In this document: positions 27,266 to 35,130 of the stretch, in pieces
Layout: each line of letters begins with the position of its first letter
Numbering within the stretch: position 1 is the first letter of the stretch
Origin: CAWFPR01 sp963817635
GTDB lineage: Bacteria > Acidobacteriota > Vicinamibacteria > Vicinamibacterales > 2-12-FULL-66-21
Direction of reading: 5' to 3'
Length of the DNA stretch: 64,000 nucleotides
NCBI GenBank assembly: GCA_963817635.1
Contig: CAWFPR010000009.1
Location: 70,962 to 134,961, forward strand
Position numbers and translations under genes: made by a program
The notes under the pieces: generated by a model
The model's input: only the letters and a program-made list of their open reading frames with translations
Told to the model about the DNA's origin: nothing
The model's database searches: none

Positions 27266-28411
27266 TCACGAACGGCCGCGCAGGTCGCGGGCCGCTGCGG
27301 CCATGGCCGCAACCTTGGCGGACGCGATCTCGAGCGTGTTCATCGGACGGTTCGAGAAGGTGCCGAATCCGCAGTCAGGATTCAGAAACACCCGCTCGGC
27401 GGGATAGAGACGGAGCGCCTCTTCGACGGCCGCACGAATCTGCTCCGGCGCCTCGATCTGGTCGGTGCGAGGGTTGACGACGCCCAGCCCGATCTCCTTG
27501 CCCTCGAAGCCGACGAGCGTGCCGGCCCGCTCGGTGGCGTATTCCAGGACGAGCTGCGTAATCTGCAGCCGGTCGAGATACGTCCGGAGCGCCTGATAGC
27601 CTCCGCTCAAGAGCGTCGTCTCGTCGCGGCTCCAGTTGCCGCGGCAGACGTGGAGGCCGATCCGCAGGTCGTCGATGCCCGCCACCACTCTATTGATCAG
27701 CGAGACGGCGAACTCGAGCTCCTCGGCCGGATCCCTGCGCGCGGCGAGCGCCGCGCACATGAACGTCCGCGTCCGCCCCGGCGAGAAGGCAACCTCCGTC
27801 AGGACCGGCTCGTCGAACTGTACGAAGTCCACGCCGGCGGATCGCAGTTCCTCGAGCTCGGCGCGGAGGATCGCGACCACGTCCTCCGCGAGCGCCTCCT
27901 TGTCGGGGCAGTACGCGCGCGTCAGTTCCGGCACGAACATCGCCCGCGTCAGGAGATAAGGTCCGGGCAGCGTGACCTTGATCGGGAGATCCGTGTGGGA
28001 GCGCGCGAACGCCAGGTCGTCGACCGCCAGCGGCTCCCGCCGCTCGACGCGCCCCGTGCAGATCGGGCTGCTGATCGAATAGGCGGGAACGTCGAGCGTC
28101 TGGAGGAGCTGCTCGAAGCCGGCCTTGTCCTCGACGACGTCGAGCATCTCGGCGAGGGTCATGAGCCGTACGCCGGACAGCTTCCCGGCGACGAACGAGT
28201 AGAAGTTGTCGCGCCGCAGCTCGCCGTCCGTCACGATGTCGCAGCCGAGGGTCTCTTGCAGGCGCAGCAGATCCACCACCGCCGCGTCGGCGATGCGATC
28301 GAGTTCCGAGCGGTCGATCCGACGGTGGCGATAGGCGCGCATCGCCTCGGCGACCTTCGGCGGCCGCGGCCAGCTGCCGACGGTCGTGACAGGAAAGAGC
28401 GGCAGACTCAC
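27266..28411 (-). CDS. MetE-like cobalamin-independent methionine synthase family protein
   Basis: 381 aa from a GTG that overlaps the preceding stop (GTGA). TTVGSWPRP at the start, DIVTDGELRRDNF, VKVTLPGPYLL, VDFVQFDEPVL, and the zinc-ligand elements LHVCRGNW and NPDCGFGTF identify the catalytic half of MetE. The homocysteine-binding and zinc residues (His, Cys, Cys) are visible, but the N-terminal half of true MetE is absent. Short MetE-like proteins often transfer methyl groups from unusual donors. Its place at the end of an operon with a PhnD-like binding protein and an acyl-CoA-dehydrogenase-like oxidase suggests work on an imported sulfur or phosphorus compound; this is inference. Confidence 0.85.
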   Translation of the reverse strand: MSLPLFPVTTVGSWPRPPKVAEAMRAYRHRRIDRSELDRIADAAVVDLLRLQETLGCDIVTDGELRRDNFYSFVAGKLSGVRLMTLAEMLDVVEDKAGFEQLLQTLDVPAYSISSPICTGRVERREPLAVDDLAFARSHTDLPIKVTLPGPYLLTRAMFVPELTRAYCPDKEALAEDVVAILRAELEELRSAGVDFVQFDEPVLTEVAFSPGRTRTFMCAALAARRDPAEELEFAVSLINRVVAGIDDLRIGLHVCRGNWSRDETTLLSGGYQALRTYLDRLQITQLVLEYATERAGTLVGFEGKEIGLGVVNPRTDQIEAPEQIRAAVEEALRLYPAERVFLNPDCGFGTFSNRPMNTLEIASAKVAAMAAAARDLRGRS

Positions 28412-29232
28412 GACGAGGCCCGCGCGAAGAACCGCTCAGACTCGACCGCTGCCGTCAGCGGGCCGAAGCCCGTCGTTCGCCCTGGCAGCCAGGCCTTGAG
28501 GCCTTCGAGGTCCATCATCTCGCGGTGCGCGGGGTTGTCGTAGCGCATGGCAAAGAGCGCGTCGAGCCAAGCCTTCTCGGCCGAGGGGTCGAGCGCCTGG
28601 CGGACCGTGAAGACGCAGTGGTCGAAACGATCCGTTTCCCCGACAATGCCGAACTCGTTCGCGTCGATCGTGCCGTCCTTGATCCAGCCTTCCCAGTTCA
28701 GGTCGAGCATCGCGCACGCCGCGGCGTCGCCCTGTGTGAGGCAGGCCAGCGCGTCGCGCTCGCCGCCGACGTGATCGCCGTGCTTGCCGACGAGGACGTC
28801 GAACCGCCGGACCGTGACGTCCACTCCGGGCCTGAGCCCCTCGCGGCGCAGGCGGCCGAGCGGGATGAGCGTGGCCTGCGGCGAGTCGATCGCGCCGGTG
28901 GCAATCGTGCGGCCCCTCAGGTCCGCGAGCGTCTGCACCGGACCGCTTCGCCGCGCCACGACGTAGGAGATGCGATCGCGATCCGTGTCTCGCATGGCGA
29001 TGGCGCGGCAGCCGTTGCCGGATCGCCGCTGCGCGTCGACCCACGCGAGCGGCGAGTTCCAGGCGATGTCGATCGCGCCGGACAGCAGTCCGGCGTTCTG
29101 ATCCTCGTAGGTCGAGTAGAACGCGACGTCGATCGGCGCCCCCTGCGCGTCGAAGAAGTCGCGGATGATTTCCCAGATCACCGAGACCTTGGGGTCGTAC
29201 ATCACCGCGCCGACCTTCAGCGGGCGCGACAT
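28408..29232 (-). CDS. PhnD-like substrate-binding protein, no signal peptide
   Basis: 274 aa. The start at 29232 overlaps the previous stop by one base (TGATG) and gives MSRPLKVGAVMYDPKV. YEDQNAGLLSGAIDIAWNSP, YVVARRSGPVQTLADLRG, RTIATGAIDSPQATLIP and VGKHGDHVGGERDALACL are hallmarks of phosphate/phosphonate-type type II periplasmic binding proteins. Strikingly there is no signal peptide or lipobox, so as written it would stay in the cytoplasm as a ligand sensor or carrier. No permease or ATPase gene adjoins. The ligand is unknown. Confidence 0.82.
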   Translation of the reverse strand: MSRPLKVGAVMYDPKVSVIWEIIRDFFDAQGAPIDVAFYSTYEDQNAGLLSGAIDIAWNSPLAWVDAQRRSGNGCRAIAMRDTDRDRISYVVARRSGPVQTLADLRGRTIATGAIDSPQATLIPLGRLRREGLRPGVDVTVRRFDVLVGKHGDHVGGERDALACLTQGDAAACAMLDLNWEGWIKDGTIDANEFGIVGETDRFDHCVFTVRQALDPSAEKAWLDALFAMRYDNPAHREMMDLEGLKAWLPGRTTGFGPLTAAVESERFFARASS

Positions 29233-30386
29233 CAGAACACCTCCATGCCGCACAGGGCCCGGCCGATGAACTCGTAGGCGACGTCGCTCGTCGGCGCCAT
29301 CACGATCGGCGCCCGCGCGTCGCGGAACAGGCGCTCGATGCCGTGCGCCCCGCCGAAGGCCGCGCCGCCGCAGGTCCGCATCGCCATTTCGGTGACGGCC
29401 GCCGCCGTTTCGGTGCCCGATACCTTGGCCTCGAGCACCATCAACTGTGTCGCCGGACCCGGTGACTCCAGCGAATCGAGGACGGCGCCGAGGTGCGCCC
29501 GCGCGCGATCCGTGTCGATGCGCATCCTGGCGATCTGGGCGCGCAGCGTCGGCAGGTCCGCGAGCGAACTGTTCGATTCCTCGAACCTCGCGTGGGTGAC
29601 GTGGCCGATCGTCGCCCGCACAGAGGCTTCGGCGATGCCGATGCCGACCGCCGCTGTTCCCACCTGGAAGAGCGGAAGGACGACGCCGAGCATCATGTCG
29701 AGCCCTTTTCCGTCAGCCGTCAGCGCGCGGTCGGCGCCGACCGACACGTTCGAAAGCGTCATCGGTGCGCTGGCGTTGCCGCGGAGACCCAGTCCGCGCC
29801 ACGCTCCCGACACCGCCACGCCCGCGTCGTCTTTGAGGACGAGGTAGATCGACATCTCGAGTGGCTGCGTCGCGCCGGCCGACTGTGTCGACACGACGTA
29901 GCCGTCGGCGTGGCCAGCCGACGTGACGAACGATTTGTGCGCGCTGATCGACACGGCGCCGTTGCCCGAGCCGCTGGCGCGGCTCACCGGCGCCCAGAAG
30001 TGGCTGCGCGATCCCTTCTCGCTGAAGGCGAGCGTCGAGAGGTGGCGTCCTGTTGCGGCGGCCTCGAGCAACGGCGCCGTCTTGTCCGGTGCTGCGGCGT
30101 AGCAGGCGACGCCGCACAGGTGCATCAGATAGACCATCGCGGTGGACGGGCACCGCTGCGCCAGGGCGTCGATCACTGCGGCAGCGGTTCGCGGACCCTG
30201 CCCGAGTCCGCCATGCGCCTTCGGCACGGTCAATCCGAGGAGCCCGTGCGCGCCCAGCGCGGCAATCGAGTCTTTCGGGAACTCCGCGTCGCGATCGACG
30301 CCCGCCGCCCGCGGCGCGAGTTCCCGCTCGGCGACCGCTGCAGCGGTGGCAGCGATCCGCTGTTGCTCGTCATTCAATCGATACAT
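29232..30386 (-). CDS. Acyl-CoA dehydrogenase-fold flavoprotein
   Basis: 384 aa. AAGGAGGAG lies before the ATG at 30386. The fold is shown by TVPKAHGGLGQGPRTAAAVI, LSTLAFSEKGSRSHFWAP, GNGAVSISAHKSFVTSAGHA and the C-terminal RTCGGAAFGGAHGIERLFRDARAP. The usual catalytic Glu is not obvious, so it may be a monooxygenase-type member (DszC/SfnB-like) that uses reduced flavin rather than a fatty-acyl-CoA dehydrogenase. The operon partners (PhnD-like, MetE-like, OsmC-like) favour sulfur or xenobiotic metabolism over beta-oxidation. That assignment is inference; the fold is secure. Confidence 0.85.
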   Translation of the reverse strand: MYRLNDEQQRIAATAAAVAERELAPRAAGVDRDAEFPKDSIAALGAHGLLGLTVPKAHGGLGQGPRTAAAVIDALAQRCPSTAMVYLMHLCGVACYAAAPDKTAPLLEAAATGRHLSTLAFSEKGSRSHFWAPVSRASGSGNGAVSISAHKSFVTSAGHADGYVVSTQSAGATQPLEMSIYLVLKDDAGVAVSGAWRGLGLRGNASAPMTLSNVSVGADRALTADGKGLDMMLGVVLPLFQVGTAAVGIGIAEASVRATIGHVTHARFEESNSSLADLPTLRAQIARMRIDTDRARAHLGAVLDSLESPGPATQLMVLEAKVSGTETAAAVTEMAMRTCGGAAFGGAHGIERLFRDARAPIVMAPTSDVAYEFIGRALCGMEVF

Positions 30387-30404
30387 TGCCACTCCTCCTT
30401 GTGC

Positions 30405-30851
30405 TTACGACGTCAGGACGAGTTCCACGTCGAGATCGAGGGCCTCGCGCAGGGTACAGACGAGCGGGAGGCGTTCGATCATCTCGTCGAACATCGCGTG
30501 GACGGCGGTGTCGTCCTCCGCCGCGACGAAAACCTTGATGGCGATCCGGCGGATGCGCGGCCGCCCGGTCTCGCCGATCACTTCCAGGTACGCGAGCCCG
30601 TCTTGCAGCTCGCCCGTGACGAGCGCCTCGACCGCGTCGATCGGGAGGCGTCGGCGCCTTGCGAACTCGCGCAGCCCGTTGACGACCTCGCCACCGACGG
30701 CGCCGAGCGCGTATTCGAGTGCGGCCACGTCCGGCGACGCGTCGTCGAACTCGACGGGACGGCCGATCGAAAACTGGCGGCGGCCGACCGAGACGCGCGC
30801 GGCCGCGGGTCCCGGCGCCGTCACCCGCAGCGAGATGGTGATGGTGGTCAT
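30405..30851 (-). CDS. OsmC-like protein lacking the first redox cysteine
   Basis: 148 aa. The OsmC/Ohr fold is shown by ALEYALGAVGGEVVNGLREF, LVTGELQDG, RRIAIKVFVAAEDD and LPLVCTLREAL. OsmC peroxidases use two Cys; here only the second (VCTL) is present and the first position, in GAVGG-E, is Glu. Peroxidase activity is therefore doubtful and a binding role is possible. It is the first gene of the four-gene minus-strand operon, 18 bp before the acyl-CoA-dehydrogenase-like gene. Confidence 0.78.
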   Translation of the reverse strand: MTTITISLRVTAPGPAAARVSVGRRQFSIGRPVEFDDASPDVAALEYALGAVGGEVVNGLREFARRRRLPIDAVEALVTGELQDGLAYLEVIGETGRPRIRRIAIKVFVAAEDDTAVHAMFDEMIERLPLVCTLREALDLDVELVLTS

Positions 30852-30961
30852 GCGTGTATGGTCGCGGGGCTTCGAGGCAGCCCGGCACAGACAGATGTCT
30901 GGATCAGCGAACGGGTGGCGCGACGCGCCATTCTGGCGGGGTTATCAGGTGAAGCCGGAGC

Positions 30962-31230
30962 CTATGCGGTACGAGCCCATGTAGCGCGCATGCTAGCACG
31001 TCTGGATAGGCGAGTGAGCAATGCGAAGTTGCGCGTGTCGCCGTGGAAGAAGAACCCGCCGGGCTGGAAAACGTCACGCTGAGGCCGTCCCCGTCCCGCC
31101 GCTCCCAAACGGAGAAGCCCACCAGCTTCAGACCGGCGAGCCCTCCATCGATGAAGTGAATGTCGGCGTCCGCAAGCTTCCCAGCGGGCGTCGATCGATC
31201 GTTGCGGAGAATCTCTACTTCGATGGCCAT
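30962..31230 (-). CDS. SpoVG-like small protein, two frameshifts
   Basis: About 88 aa after correction. The start at 31230 has GAGGGA upstream and reads MAIEVEILRNDRSTPAGK, then ADADIHFIDGGLAGLKLVGF and SVWERRDGDGLSVTF. The continuation FFFHGDTRNFALL is in another frame; two one-base insertions, in a TTTT and a GGG run near 31059-31078, explain it. I link it weakly to the SpoVG-like regulators, which bind nucleic acid and have a similar strand order. It is divergent from the ACP gene. Function unknown. Confidence 0.55.
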
Positions 31231-31400
31231 GGTGTCCCTCAGAAATTCGGCCCGGTGCTGCCAACGTGCGAGCAAACGTTGCTATCGTCATGGTTCCTCT
31301 CGTCAGGCAGCGATTGACACCGGACGCGCCGAGCGGGCATACTGGCGCGCCTACGCGCGTGGTGTCGGGGCTCCACGCCCCTCGCACAGGGAGGCAGACC

Positions 31401-31661
31401 GTGAGCGAGCAGTACACAGCCGACTACATTCGCACCTCGGTGAGGCAAATGGTGGCGGACATCGCGGAGGTCCCGCTCGCCGACGTGACCGACACCGCAA
31501 GCTTCATGGACCAGCTCGGTATGGACTCCCTCCGCGCGATGGAACTGATGGTCGCAGTGGACAAGAAGTACAGGATCAAGATTCCGGAAGACCAGTTCAT
31601 CAACATCGCCAACGTGGACCAGGCTGTCGCGGCGGTTCAGCGCCAACTCGCGGGCAGCTAG
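31401..31661 (+). CDS. Acyl carrier protein
   Basis: 86 aa from a GTG with GGGAGG seven bases upstream. A four-helix ACP pattern carries LGMDSLRAMELM with Ser43 as the phosphopantetheine site. The N-terminal SEQYTADYIRTSVRQMVADI and the motif IKIPEDQFINIANVDQAV are usual for type II synthase carriers. It is the first gene of the seven-gene cluster to 37129 and should carry the growing acyl chain. Confidence 0.92.
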   Translation: MSEQYTADYIRTSVRQMVADIAEVPLADVTDTASFMDQLGMDSLRAMELMVAVDKKYRIKIPEDQFINIANVDQAVAAVQRQLAGS

Positions 31662-31688
31662 CGGGCCACCGTTCATCGAGACTCCGCG

Positions 31689-32921
31689 ATGACGAGAGTG
31701 GTCGTGACCGGCGTCGGGCTGGTCACCCCTGTCGGCAGTGGACGTGACGAGGCGTGGCAAGCCCTGCTCGACGGCCGCTCCGGCATTGGACCGGTCACCT
31801 CGTTCGACACGGCGGAGTACCCGGTCCATGTCGGGGCGGAGGTCAAGGCCTTCAGTCCAGCCGCCTACTTCCGCCGGCAGGATCCGCACCGCATGGGTCG
31901 GGCGTCGCAGCTGGCTGTCGCCGCAGCCAGGCTCGCCATCGACGATGCGCGCCTCGAACCCGGGTCCTGGAGGCCGTCTCGCGTCGGTGTCGTGCTGGGA
32001 ACCACCTCGGGTGAGGCCCAGGTCGTCCAGCAGTACAACGACATCCGCAAGGCGTCGGGCGTCCCCTCGATTCCAGACGACCTGCCCGGGCAGTACCCGT
32101 CGCACCTCATCCCGGGCCGGGTCGCGACCGAATTCGGCGCACTCGGGCCGTGCCTGATGATTCCGACGGCATGTGCGGCCGGGAACTACGCGATCGGCTA
32201 CGGGTTCGACCTGGTGCGGGCCGGTCGGCTGGAGATCGCGTTGACGGGTGGCGCCGACCCGTTCTCCCGCATCACGTATTCCGGCTTCGCGCGGCTCGGG
32301 GCCATCGCTCCGGAACGTTGCCAGCCCTTCGACCGCAACCGGAAGGGAATGATCCCGGGCGAAGGTGCTGCTGTCGTCGTCCTCGAGTCGCTCGACCGGG
32401 CCTTGGCGCGGCGGGCGCCGATCTACGCCGAAATCCTCGGGTACGGCCTCACCTGCGACGCCCATCACATGACGGCCGGTCACCCGCTGGGCGACGGGGC
32501 GGCGCGTGCCATGACCGCGGCGCTGGCAGACAGTGGCGTTGGCACCGACGCCGTCGACTACGTCAGCGCGCACGGCACCGGCACGCCCGCCAACGACCGC
32601 GTGGAGGCCCTGGCCCTGCGGTCGGTGTTTGGCGCCCGAGCCGGGCGGCTCCCCGTGAGTTCCATCAAGTCGATGATCGGCCACACGATGGGCGCAGCGA
32701 GCGCCATCGAGGCCGCGGTCTGCGCGCTCGCGCTGTCGACCGGCTTCGTGCCGCCGACCATCAACTTCGAATCGCCCGATCCCGAGTGTCCGATCGACTG
32801 CGTGCCCAACCAGGCGCGTGAACTCCATCCACGCGTCGTGCTGAACAATGCGTACGCGTTCGGGGGGAACAACGCGTCGCTCTGCATGGCGCGATTCGAG
32901 CACGGGGCGCGCGCGAGATGA
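31689..32921 (+). CDS. Beta-ketoacyl-ACP synthase (KS-alpha, FabF-like)
   Basis: 410 aa. The complete Cys-His-His triad is visible: Cys162 in PTACAAGNYA, His in VSAHGTGTPANDR, and His in MIGHTMGAA, plus IKS. These enzymes catalyse decarboxylative Claisen condensation of malonyl-ACP with an acyl primer. It overlaps the next ketosynthase gene by four bases (ATGA), the classic KS-alpha/KS-beta arrangement of type II polyketide synthases. The primer and chain length are not predictable. Confidence 0.92.
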   Translation: MTRVVVTGVGLVTPVGSGRDEAWQALLDGRSGIGPVTSFDTAEYPVHVGAEVKAFSPAAYFRRQDPHRMGRASQLAVAAARLAIDDARLEPGSWRPSRVGVVLGTTSGEAQVVQQYNDIRKASGVPSIPDDLPGQYPSHLIPGRVATEFGALGPCLMIPTACAAGNYAIGYGFDLVRAGRLEIALTGGADPFSRITYSGFARLGAIAPERCQPFDRNRKGMIPGEGAAVVVLESLDRALARRAPIYAEILGYGLTCDAHHMTAGHPLGDGAARAMTAALADSGVGTDAVDYVSAHGTGTPANDRVEALALRSVFGARAGRLPVSSIKSMIGHTMGAASAIEAAVCALALSTGFVPPTINFESPDPECPIDCVPNQARELHPRVVLNNAYAFGGNNASLCMARFEHGARAR

Positions 32922-34129
32922 GCGAGCGCGTTGTCATCACCGGTGCGGGCGTTGTCTCGCCGATCGGCATCGGCGCAGCGGCGTTCTCGCGTGCCCTGCT
33001 CGACGGCGTCCCCGCGGGCGCACCGAGCGCGCGATTTGGCAACGCGTACGTGACCGCGGAAATCGCCGACTTCAGCCCCGAGCCGTGGCTCGGCACCGCG
33101 GTTCGCGCGCTGGACCGCACCGCCCGGCTCCTGTGCGTGGCCACCTGCCTGGCGATGGTCGACGCGGGCCTCGACGGGCCGGCAGCAGGAGGCGAGGCCG
33201 ATCTCGGCCTCGTCTGCGGGACGATGCTCGGGAGCGTGCACAGCATCGCGAGCTTCGACTGGGACGGGATCACCGAGGGCCCGCAGTACGTGAGCCCCCT
33301 GGCGTTTCCGAACACGGTGATCAATTCGGCCGCCGCGCACGCGGCCATCAGGTTCTCGCTGCGAGGGATCAACTCCACGCTCTGCGCCGGCCTGGCCTCC
33401 GGAGTGTTCGCGCTGGGCTATGCGGCCGACTTCGTTCGCCTGGGTCGCGTGCGGCGCGTGCTCGCCGGCGGCGTCGACGAACTGTGCGAGGAACTGCTGG
33501 CCGGCCTGCAGAAGTCCGGGGCACTGTCGGTCGCGGGAGAGGCTCGCCCGTTCGCGCGAGGGCGCGACGGTTGCGTTCCCGGCGAGGGCTCTGCGATGCT
33601 GGTCCTCGAACGCGAAGCAGACGCACGCGCACGGGGGAAGGAGCCGAGCATCGCGCTCGCCGGCTTCGGTGCCACCCGCGACCCCACCGGGCAGGTCGCC
33701 GGCCGTGATGCGGGGCGAGGTGCTTCGGAGGCCATCCGGCTGGCGCTGGAGCAGGCGGGAATCCGGCCGGAACGGGTGGCCTGCATCGTCTCGGGCGGAT
33801 CCGGTCACCGGCTGGGGGATGTGATGGAGGCCGCCGCGCTGCGCACCGTCTTCGGCGAACGGTTGATGGAGATCCCTGCCTGCGCGCCGAAGGCATCGTT
33901 CGGGGAGTGCCTCGGCGGCGCCGGTGCAATGGCTACGCTGGTGGCGAGTGCCGCGCTCTCCGGGCAGCGGCTCCCGCCAACCCCTGGAAGCCGCGGGAAC
34001 GACGAGTACGGCATCGGGATCGCACCGGTGGCCCAGGAGGTTCGTGGAGACTATGCGCTGGTCAACATCTCGGGCTGCGACGGCAGCAACGCCGCCCTGG
34101 TCCTGCATCGCTCTTCGGCGGATCGCTGA
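32918..34129 (+). CDS. Degenerate ketosynthase (KS-beta / chain-length-factor-like)
   Basis: 403 aa. It is a full-length thiolase fold (MSERVVITGAGVVSPIG to NISGCDGSNAALVLHR). Cys156 is kept in STLCAGLASG, but both catalytic His are lost: HGTGT is replaced by SGGSGHRLGD, and the GH of the second motif is replaced by PKASFGECLGG. It therefore should not condense alone and probably pairs with the KS-alpha as a chain-length partner. Classic chain-length factors replace the Cys by Gln, so retention of Cys is unusual. It is translationally coupled to KS-alpha. Confidence 0.85.
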   Translation: MSERVVITGAGVVSPIGIGAAAFSRALLDGVPAGAPSARFGNAYVTAEIADFSPEPWLGTAVRALDRTARLLCVATCLAMVDAGLDGPAAGGEADLGLVCGTMLGSVHSIASFDWDGITEGPQYVSPLAFPNTVINSAAAHAAIRFSLRGINSTLCAGLASGVFALGYAADFVRLGRVRRVLAGGVDELCEELLAGLQKSGALSVAGEARPFARGRDGCVPGEGSAMLVLEREADARARGKEPSIALAGFGATRDPTGQVAGRDAGRGASEAIRLALEQAGIRPERVACIVSGGSGHRLGDVMEAAALRTVFGERLMEIPACAPKASFGECLGGAGAMATLVASAALSGQRLPPTPGSRGNDEYGIGIAPVAQEVRGDYALVNISGCDGSNAALVLHRSSADR

Positions 34130-34159
34130 GATGCGCGGTCCTTCCGCGTGGAGGACGTC

Positions 34160-34885
34160 GTGAAGGTCGCACTCGTCACGGGCGGGTCGCGTGGCATCGG
34201 CCGTGCCATCGTCGACACCTTCGCCCGGAGCGGATATCGCGTCGCGTTCACGTACGCGACGAACCGGGACGCGGCTGACGAGGTGGTGGCCGCCCTCGCG
34301 GCCGAAGACGGCGCGGCGGCGGCGTACCAGGCGGACGTCCGGGACTTCGCCCGCGCCGGGCACGTCGTTGCGAGCGTGGAGGAGACGCTGGGCCCGATTG
34401 CCGTGCTCGTGAACAACGCGGGCATCAGGCGGGACGGCGCCTTCGGGTTCATGAGCCCCGAGGATTGGCAGGCCGTGATCGACACGAACCTCACGGGGCC
34501 GTTCAACTACGCGAGGCTCGTCGTTCGCGGCATGCTCGGCGCCGGCGGGTCGATCATCAACATCACCAGCACCAGCGGGCTCGTCGGGCTTCCCGGGCAG
34601 GTCAACTACAGCGCATCGAAGGCCGGCGTCATCGGATTCACGAAGGCGCTGGCCAAGGAGGTGGCGCGCCTCGGCGTGCGGGTGAATGCCATCGCGCCCG
34701 GGTTCATCGAATCGGACATGACCGCGTCGCTGAGCGACGTCGCGAAGAAGAAGCTGTACGCGTCCATCCCCATGGGTGTGCCGGGACGACCCCGGGCCGT
34801 GGCAGACCTCGCTCTGTTCCTCGCGGGCGAGTCCGCGTCGTACATCACCGGGCAGGTGTACGCCGTGGACGGCGGACTGGTATGA
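34160..34885 (+). CDS. 3-oxoacyl-ACP reductase (FabG-like SDR)
   Basis: 241 aa. I choose the GTG at 34160, five bases after GGAGG, which gives MKVALVTGGSRGIGRAI. The SDR elements are VTGGSRGIG, LVNNAGIRRDG, the Ser in INITSTSG, YSASKAG (Tyr/Lys catalytic) and APGFIESDM. FabG reduces the beta-keto group with NADPH. It would act on ACP-bound intermediates made by the adjacent ketosynthases. The stop overlaps the next gene (ATGA). Confidence 0.92.
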   Translation: MKVALVTGGSRGIGRAIVDTFARSGYRVAFTYATNRDAADEVVAALAAEDGAAAAYQADVRDFARAGHVVASVEETLGPIAVLVNNAGIRRDGAFGFMSPEDWQAVIDTNLTGPFNYARLVVRGMLGAGGSIINITSTSGLVGLPGQVNYSASKAGVIGFTKALAKEVARLGVRVNAIAPGFIESDMTASLSDVAKKKLYASIPMGVPGRPRAVADLALFLAGESASYITGQVYAVDGGLV

Positions 34886-35130
34886 GCGGGAATCCGACGG
34901 CGGTGGAGGCGGTTCCGCGCGAACGCGACGACGTCGTGATCGTCGGTGCCGGCCTCGCGGGACTGTCCCTCGCGCGGCAGCTCCTCCTGCAGACGGACAC
35001 GTCCGTTTTCCTCCTCGACAAGTGGAACACGCCCTTCGCGGGCGCAGCGAAACGGTCCCGGTGGAGCCTGGACCCGTCGGCCCTCGCCGGTTTTCCTCCG
35101 AGCGACAGCCTGGCGCTCGCGTCCGCATGA
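34882..35130 (+). CDS. Truncated FAD/NAD-binding oxidoreductase (N-terminal 82 aa)
   Basis: 82 aa. DDVVIVGAGLAGLSLARQLL is a clean Rossmann FAD motif and FLLDKWNTPFAGAAKRS matches the segment just before the KVGES region of flavin halogenase-like monooxygenases. The protein then stops at 35130, where a full enzyme would be 400-550 aa. It overlaps the FabG stop (ATGA) and its stop overlaps the next start, so translation coupling is kept on both sides. It is either an internal deletion remnant or a real FAD-domain stub. It should not be catalytic alone. Confidence 0.65.
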   Translation: MSGNPTAVEAVPRERDDVVIVGAGLAGLSLARQLLLQTDTSVFLLDKWNTPFAGAAKRSRWSLDPSALAGFPPSDSLALASA

